The notes under the pieces: generated by a model | Told to the model about the DNA's origin: nothing | Databases searched by the model: none | Seen by the model: the letters and a program-made list of their open reading frames with translations, nothing else | Translations under genes and position numbers: made by a program | Shown here: one piece after another, positions 53,101 through 62,100 of the stretch | Numbering within the stretch: the stretch's first letter is position 1 | Layout: every line of letters begins with the position of its first letter | Origin: an uncultured cyanobacterium | Lineage (GTDB): Bacteria; Cyanobacteriota; Cyanobacteriia; PCC-6307; Cyanobiaceae | Assembly: GCA_903858015.1 (NCBI GenBank) | Contig: CAIOGZ010000048.1 | Location: 1-64,000 of the forward strand | DNA: 64,000 bases | Direction: 5' to 3'

Positions 53101-56100
53101 AAAATCGATGACAGCGCAGAGAATGCAACTCTCGACAATCGTTTCCCCGCTTCTTGGATCGGCGCTAACCGTGCCACTGATCTAGGCAACTTCCAGTGGC
53201 TTGATAGCACTGCTCTTGCCTATACTAATTGGTCGACCTCGCAGCCGGATAATTCTGCAAATACTCTCCAGGTATTTTCCAATAACTTTGAAAGTAATAC
53301 TGTAGGCACCTCGACCAGCCGCCGTCAATCTAACTACGGAAATTACCTGGGCCGCTTCGGTAACGAAAGTGGCTGGGACTTCACGATTGGCACGGATACT
53401 GAGGCTGGCTCGCTTGATGGGAGGTATCCAACAACGATAACGTTTGATTTCCTGCGAATGGATAGCTGGGACAAGGAAAACTTCCAATTGAAGCTTGAAG
53501 GAAGCGGTGGCTCCGCCACTACCACTGCCAGGGAAGGCGGTAAGCTGTTTAGCATGAATACCGAGGAAAAGGCTTTCAACCTAATTGACGCCGATGGATT
53601 CAAGGTGTCCTTTGCTCCGGTTGCTTTTGGAGAGCTGATGACTCGTGGCAAATACAATGATCAAACCTTTAAGGTAACTGCGAACTTGCCAAAGGGTTAT
53701 ACCTCCTACAAGCTTTATTTTGATGGTCAAACAAATGACGGCCAAGATAATGAAGCCTATGGTATCGACAACGTTGTTGTCACCCAGCAAGCGGGCGAAC
53801 CCTATGTAGTCATCCTAGATGGCGGCAAATGGAATGATCTGACTCCGACTTCTCGCTACCCTGGCATTGCAGAAATCGTTGTTCCTAATCTTCGCAACAG
53901 TGCTGGCTCAAGCTTGTGGGAAGTCGGTCAGCCCAATGATGGTGGCAGCAGCAGCAAGGATGGCAACGAAGAAAATTATCTTGCTCTTCAGGGTTCGAAT
54001 GGCAACTTTATTGACACCACGAATAGCGCCACCTCGTATCTCTCCCAAGCCAGCCCCGTTTGGGGACCAAGCCGTACTCTTCAGGAGACTTTCAACGATT
54101 ACAAGTATGACTGGACATCTGTTGCCTTCGACCTCAGTGACCAACGCAAGAATTTCAACTATGCCGCCACATCTGTATTGGCTCCAATTTATGAATGGCA
54201 GCCTCTCTACCACCAAGAAGATGTAATTGCTGTTTCGACAATCTCCACCCTGGCTCCGCGCTTGGCCAGTCAACCCGTCTACACCACCCAAGCCGTAACG
54301 ACCGGTCTAACCACCAGTTACACCACCGATTTCCGTCTCTCCGCCGCCGTTCCCTTCGACAGCATCAAGGCCAACAGCGTCAGCATCACCACCACCGGCA
54401 CGGCTGCCACCAGCCTGTCTGGCAATCTCAAGGCCACGGCCGCGTCCACCCTGGCCAGTGGGGCTACCCTCGGCATCACCTCGGGCGGCGCCCTCAACCT
54501 CGGCAACGGCAGCGCCTCATCCGTCAACACCACCCTGGTGGCCAACAGCTTGCGCTTCCAGGGGGCCGGCCTCACCATGGCCAACGACGTGGTGATCGCC
54601 GGTAGCAATGGCAGCCAGCCCCAGAGCCTCAGCCTTGAGGCCGGTAGCGCTGTCCTTAGTCTCCAGAGCGCGATTGCGCCGGTAGGCACCCTCAGCCTCA
54701 GGGGTGGCAGCCTGCTGTTGCCAGCCTCTAGCACGACCACTTTCTCGGCCAATTCGCTCTCCCTGGCCGCAGGCCCCACCCTCAGCGTCAGCCAGCCGGA
54801 GGCCAATGCCCAGTTGCGGCTTTCGATTGCCAGCGGCAGCACGGGCGCCCCCAGCTCCTTGAATCTCACGGCTGGCGATGCGATCACAACCCAGGACTTC
54901 ACCAACCCCCTACCGGCCTGGACCACCGCCGCCAGCTTCCCAGCGGCGCCGCTCGTGGGCCTCAAACTCGCCAGCCCGAGTCCAACCACAGCCCTGGGCC
55001 GATTTGCCAACGGCAGCAAACTGTCTAACCAGGACGTGTGGACCAATCTCGATTTCAAAAAAGCTGGTGGCAGCATCGAGTTCGACCTACTCCGACTCGA
55101 CAGCTGGGAAACTGAGAATTTTGTTGCCTATGCGAATGATGTCCAGATTCTCTCCACAAGCTTTAATTTCAGTGCTAACGTTTCCGCCCCTGTCACAGGA
55201 ATCACCAATGGCTACAGCTGGACCATTAACCCTGTAGAGAATGGTGCCCTTGGTGGCAGTAGTTCCTATGGGGATCAACTCTTCCGAGTTTCGATCAAGG
55301 TTCCGGCTGGTATTGACTCTCTCAAGTTGGGATTCGGCAGCAACCTCAATGAAGCCGTTGATAATGAATCCTATGCAATCGATAACTTCAGCGCCAAGAC
55401 CAGCCTTGGTCAACAGCTCGCCAACGAAAACTTCGAGGCGGCCCTAGGCGGTTGGCAGCAGCCCAGCACGGTTGCTGCCGCGCCGATCAGCCTCAACGGC
55501 ACGGCTAACAATGGCATTGGCAACGTGCTCGGCGTGTTCGCCAACGGAGCCAAAACCAATGGCCAGGACATCTGGCGCAACTTCAGCTTCAGTGGTGATG
55601 GCGGCAGGATCAGCTTTGATCTGCATCGCCTCGATTCTTGGGAAGCGGCTGAAAGCTTCAACATCTATGCCAATGATGCGCTTGTCGCTAGTCCTGGCTT
55701 CAGCTATCTCACCAATGTGACGGCACCGATAAGCGGCGCGACAGCCAGTGGCTATCGCTATACCATCACCCCCATCGCCACCGCTAGCAACTTCTACGGC
55801 AGCAGCGCCGCTGGCAGCAGCTATAACGATCAGAGTTTCCGTGTGATTCTCGATGTGCCCGCCGGTGTCACCGCCCTCAAGCTGGGCTTCGGCAGCACTC
55901 TCAACGAAGCGATTGCCAACGAGTCCTATGCCATCGACAACGTCAGCTTCGTTGATCCCGGCAGCCTTTCCATCACCGCCCTCGCCTCCACCTTGCCCCT
56001 GGTGATCACGGCGGCTGGCACCGTCGCCCTCAATGCTGCAGTCCGCACCGCAGCTCTCGATCTCACCGCCGCTTCCCTCACCGCCACCAGCAGCACCACC

Positions 56101-59100
56101 TACACCGGCAGCGGTGCGCTCAAGCTCAGGCTCACCGGCTCCAGCAGTACCGACCTGAGTTCGGCCAGCTCACCCACCTTCGTCGCCACCAGCTTCAGCC
56201 TCGACAGCCAGCTGGGCGGCAAGTTCAAGGTGAGCAGTCCCAGCCTCAACCTGGCTTCCCGCGACGCGCTCACGGTCACCCAGGCGGGTACCGGTTCCAC
56301 CACCCTCTCGCTCGATACCGCCGCCAACTTCGCCTACACCAGCCCTGGCGCCCTCACCGTCTCCAGCCTGAAGAGCGGCAGTGCCAGCGTCAGCCTGACG
56401 GCCGCTAGCGGTGACATCAGCCTGGGCAGTGTCAGCCAGGCCTTGGCCGGGTCGCTCAGCCTCACGGCCTCCGCCGGCAAGGTGCTGGGCAGCAGCGGCA
56501 GCGAGCGCTCGATCGGTGCGCTTACGGCCGTCGCCCGCGATGGCATCGACCTGAGCGCCAGCCAGCTGAAATCCGTATCGGCTTCCACCACGGCGGCCAG
56601 CAGCGACATCCTGATCAACGCTGCCATGGCCGGTTCGATCTCCTTGGCCACCCTTTCGGCCCCGGATGAGATCAAGATCAGCAATGGCCAGGGAGCCCTT
56701 GAACTCACTACCCCCGCTTCTATCTCTGCAGCAAAGCTTAGCCTTACGTCCCAAGACGCGCTCAAGATTGCCACCAGCGCCCCGGTCGTCCTCACGGCGG
56801 CTAGCTCCATCACGCTTTCGGCTAAGAATATTGATGCTAATCTGGCAAATCTTACCCTCAAGACCAGTCAAACTGGCGGTAGTACCTGGCTTGATTTCAA
56901 CGGCTTTAGCTCCGCCGACGCCATCAGGCTGCCCCTGATTGACTCCTCCAACCTAACCTTCGAAAGCTCCTCGGGTGTGCGGCTGCGGGCTGATGCTTTC
57001 CTCAGCAGCCAAAAGAACAAGCCCCTCAGTACGATCACTTTCCTTCGCAAGGACCAATCTTCTGAAAGCGTCGCCCTGCGTCACCCTTACCTCAACGATT
57101 CCCAGTTGCTAGTCGGTAGTGATGGCCGCTACTACGGCTATTCGGTTGTTGCTGCCAATGGTGTTGCGTCGTCGAGCCTCCAAACCCACTTTGATACAGC
57201 TAGCGGGAAGTATACCTATACGGCTCTGATCTCGGGAGCTACGGGTGTTGCCTCTGCCCCAATCACCTTCACCTCCAGCGATTACCAGATCACCTCCGCC
57301 AACCTCAGCAACGCCAACTTCCCCTCTGGTACCAGCGCCGCCCAGGTGGTGCTCTCTACCGTGTTCCCGGTGTTCCGGACTGCTGCTGCCGGAATCACGG
57401 TTAAGCCCGCCTCAAGTCAAACCACACCGATCGCAGACTCGGTTAGTGAGGTTCTTGTTTCAGCTTCCACGGGCGGGGCGGCGACAACGGGTTCGATTTC
57501 TCGGACCGTTCCCACTGGCTACAAACTACTTCAAGAAAACGCTCTCATCCTTGAGTTGGTGAAATCTGGCTTCTTGGTTTCTAGCGGCTCTTCTACCAGT
57601 TCACCGCTAATGAATGCCGATGTGTGGCTGGATCTCAATCGCAACTTCCTCAAGGATGGCGATGAGCCCTCCGCTAGCACCGATCCTGATGGTGGCTTCA
57701 CCCTCGCCCTCTCCCCATCGACTGTCCAGACTTACGATAGTAATCGGGATGGCAGTCTCTATGATGAGCATCTGCGTCTAATCTCCACCGGTGGCATCGA
57801 TTCACTGACCAGCAAGCCTGTAGCAGGCGCTGTGCTGATTGGTGATTTCGGCAACGGCGTCCTTACCCCCGTCACCACCCTGGCCGCCCTGCTGGCCGAT
57901 GCCGGCGTCTCCGCCGCCAACAGTGCCGCCATCCAGAAGCTCTACGGAGTCTCCGTGGTGGATGTGGCGGACTATTCCACCGCCTACGATCCCTACGATG
58001 GCCTGGCAAATGGCGACGCTAAAAAGTTCCGCCAGGTGCTTGCCCACGCCCAACTCTCCGGTTTGCTGCTGCTCGCCACCACCCTCGGCGAGCGGGAGGG
58101 CCTAAGCCCCGTAGCTTCCCTTCAGAAGCTCGCTGCCGCCCTGGCCAAGGTCGATCTCGCTTCGCTTCAGGTCACCGGCTCCACTGCTGCAACGCAGCGA
58201 AATACCCTGTTGTCCAGGCTCCTTTCCGAGCTCACCCCGTCGCTGACGGCTGCCCAGCGCGATGTGATCATCCAGGTGTTCGCCCAGGTGAGCGCTGAGT
58301 TTGATGCCCTGCGCGCCTATGCCGACAAGTACCGGGCTGTCGGTGTAGCGGTTCGTTCCCTGCTGCCCGCCTCCAACAGTCTCAAGGCCACGCTCACGGC
58401 GGTGTTCACCGAATCCTTACCTCAGGTTCTGGCCGGTTCGATCGGCATCGATCAGCTTCAGCAACGCTTCGCGGCCCAGCTCGCTGGTGGCGCCCTCGAT
58501 ACCACCGCCCTCCAGGCCGATCACCTTGTTTCGGTCACTCCCATGCAGCAGGGCCGCCTCCAGCCCGGTGGCAGTGCCACCTTCTTGATCTCGCTCGGCT
58601 CCGTTGCACCAGCCCAAGGTTTGCGCCTGATCTACTCGCTCAATGCGCCGGAAGGTAGCAGGGTTAGCGGAGCCCCCAGTGCTTCCACCAGCTCTTCGTC
58701 CAACGGCGTGGGCGAAATCCTGATCGCTGCCGGTTTAAGCGCTACGACCATCACCATTCAGTTGCCGGCGCAAATCCTTGATTCGATTTCCCAGGTCTCG
58801 CTCAATCTCCGCTACTCCGATAGCGGTTTCGACATCGACCCCAATGGCGCCAGTGCCCTCTATCTCATCGACGGCTTCCAAGCCGCTGACGGCATCAAGT
58901 CGCTGCAACCGCTTGTCGCTGGTTCGCTCGCCGCTGATTCGATCACCGGCGGCGAAGCAGCCGACCTAATCACCGCTGGTTGGGGAGCTGACAGCCTCGA
59001 TGGCGCCGCTGGCAATGACCAGCTCAGTGGCGAGGGCGGCAGCGATCGTCTCAAGGGCGGTCTCGGTGATGATCAGATCGATGGCGGCAGCGGTGACGAC

Positions 59101-62100
59101 GACCTCAGCGGTGATGACGGCGCTGATCTGCTTGGCGGTGGCATTGGAGATGACACCTTGAGTGGCGGCTCCGGCAAGGACATCCTCCATGGAGATGCTG
59201 GCCATGATCAACTCTTTGGCGATGCCGGCGATGACAAACTCGATGGCGGTAGTGGCAATGATCTCCTCGATGGCGGTAGCGGCCGCAATATCCTCCATGG
59301 CGGCAGCGGTGCCGATCGTTTCCTGCTCAAGGCCCCCAGCAGCGAAGCTGATCTCATCCTCGATTTCAATCCGCTCGATGGCGATCAATTTGTGGTGCTC
59401 GCCTCCCGTTTCCCCGGTGCCAAATCCAGCGATTTCGCCATCATCGGCGGTGTCCTTCTCTATCGCGGTGCCCCGATCGCCATGGTGGCGAACAACGGCC
59501 GCAGCTATGGCTTGATCAGCGATCTCTCCCCCTATCTCCAGTTCACCGATCAGCCCGCACCCAAAGCCGAGCTGGCCAGCTCCTCACCCTTGGCCGGCAC
59601 TGTTAACCAGGCGGTCAGCAGCACCAGCCTCACCCTGCTGCCTTCTTTGGGCGCGGGCCAGGAGCGCATCCAGATCAGCACCGCCCATGTCCTGCTCGCC
59701 AATGAAGCCTTGGCGAGCGGACTGCAGTTGACCAGAGCCAGCGGTTCTACGTCTAACTTCGCCGTTGGTCTCAGCCTGGCCGGTTCAGCTTCGGCGCCGG
59801 TGCTGGTCGATCTCTCCACCCTCGACGCCGACGCCCTAGCCGATAGCCAGACCACCCTGTTCCTCTATCGCATTGATGCGACCGGCGCCTTCCTTAGCCC
59901 GGATGGATTGAAAACCGTGTCTAGCCTCCAAGCTGCTGTAATCGGTTCGATCGGCGCCGTGGACGACGATGCGGGCCGTAGCCTCTTCAGCCAAGGCAGT
60001 AGCCAAGTGTTGCTGAGCTCGGGCCAGGAATTGCGCTTTGCCCTTTCCCGCCGCGACCGGGCCACCCTCCTGGGTTGCGAGTTCCAGATCAGCGAAGCCG
60101 CTGGGGGGCTCAACCTCGCCCTCAACACAATCGGCGCTGGCACCCCTGATCTGGTGCTGCGGGCCAGCATCGCCAACCAAACCGCAGCCGCTTCTGAATT
60201 GGCGGTTGCCCAGAAGGCTGGTTTGGGCGATCTTCTCTATCTCAACAATGGTGAAACCCTCGATATTTCGCTTGCCAGTAGCTGTGGTAACACCAATACC
60301 TACGCTTTTGCCAAGGTGGATCTCCGTATTGATGCAACCGGCGCCAGCGTGTTCTCGATCGCCGATGCTAATGGTGGATCGATGCCCGTGGCTAATACGG
60401 ATGCATTCCGAACGGCCCTCCGCAACAACTTGGCGGCTGGTTTCCTGGTAGCCCAGGGCGGTAACAACACCACATCCCACACCTGGACGGTGACCAGTGG
60501 TAGCGGCTTCTACGCCCCGGTGATGTTGAGCCAGATTGGCGACGTCTACTTCATCGGTTCCTTCAACGCCGATGGCAACCAGCACATCAAGCCAGTTGGT
60601 GATGGCGCCTTCAGCTTCGAAGATCTTTCAGGCGATAGCAGCGACTTTGACTACAACGATGGTGTTCTTCGCCTCAGTCGCCCCGTTGCCGCCAGCAACG
60701 ACAGCCGTTCGGTGGTGATCGGCTCTTCAACCTCTGCTGCCGCCACATACCTCAGCGGCGGCCTCAACTACACCGCTCCTGATACCACCCAGTTCATCCA
60801 CTCCAACGGCAGTGGTGGCAATCTGATCACCACGGGTTCGGGGGGCGATACTGTGGTGCTCTATGCAAACAATGATCGAGTTTCCCTTGGTGCTGGCCAG
60901 GATCGGGTTCACATCCTGTCTGGTTCCACCGATAACACGATTAATCTTGGTCTCGACGCTGATGCTGATCGTGTTTACTATTATCGTCCATTAGGGGAGC
61001 AGGGTCTCACTTATCTATATAACTTTGATCCGACTCTTGATACGATCTCCCTTGTCAATCTCGATTCCACATCCTCCACTGGTTTCTCCATTTCCGCCAC
61101 TAAGGCCACCCTGCTGCTTGACAACAAGCCCCTGCTCGAATTGATTGGTTCCTTCTCCAGCGATCGCCTTAACGCCTCCATCCGCCGCTCCGATCGTGGT
61201 GTTGGCGATGCGATGGCCGCCATCGCCGAGCGAGGCTTGCTGGTTACCGAGATGATTCCTGGTCTGCACGGGACCTCCCAGCAGCGGAGTGATGGGCAGT
61301 GGTATGGCTACAACGTTGATATCGCCCGCGCCATCACCGAACAGTTGATCGGCAATGCCGACGCCCTGGCGATTCGCCCCAATAATTCCCTACTTGCTGG
61401 TCTCAATGATGTGCGTGATGGTTTTGCCGACCTCGGCTTGCTTGGCTCCACCAGCAATCTCAGCCGCGATGTGAATCTCGGCATCGATTTCTCCCAGCCC
61501 TACCTTGTGGACATGCAATCGTTCCTAGGGCTGGGTCTGAAATCCTCCGCCGAGCTCTCTGGCAAGTCCATCGGTGTGATTGCCGGCTCTACCGCTAAAG
61601 ACAACGCCCTCGCTTTCCTCAGCGCCAACGGCATCACGGCTTCGGTGACTGAATACGCCACCAGCACCGCCCTTGTTGAGGCACTGCGCAGCCGCGCCAT
61701 CGCCGCCATCGCCTCCGACCGCACCCGGTTGATGGGCTACCAGGCCACGATCAGCGGCTCTGCCTTGCTGGAGGAAACGTTCTCAATCCAACCGCTTGCC
61801 GTGGCGTTACCTGAAAACCAGAGCCGGCTTAAAGATGCGGTCAATTGGATCGTTCAAGCCCCTGCCGCCGCCACAGAGCTGGGCCTCAGCTCCCGGGATC
61901 TGCCAGGCCTGATCGCCCAAGCCGAGCGCGGTGGCGCCGACCTCAACGCGATCGCTTCCCAGACCCGCCTCTTCCTCGAGCTGGACCCCAGCAGCGATAG
62001 CTCCAGCTCCCTGGGCAAGGCCCTTGGTTTGGCCCGCGGCTTCACCCAGAAGCTGCTCGCCCGCCTTGGCAATGCCACTGAGCTCTGGCAACGGCACTTC

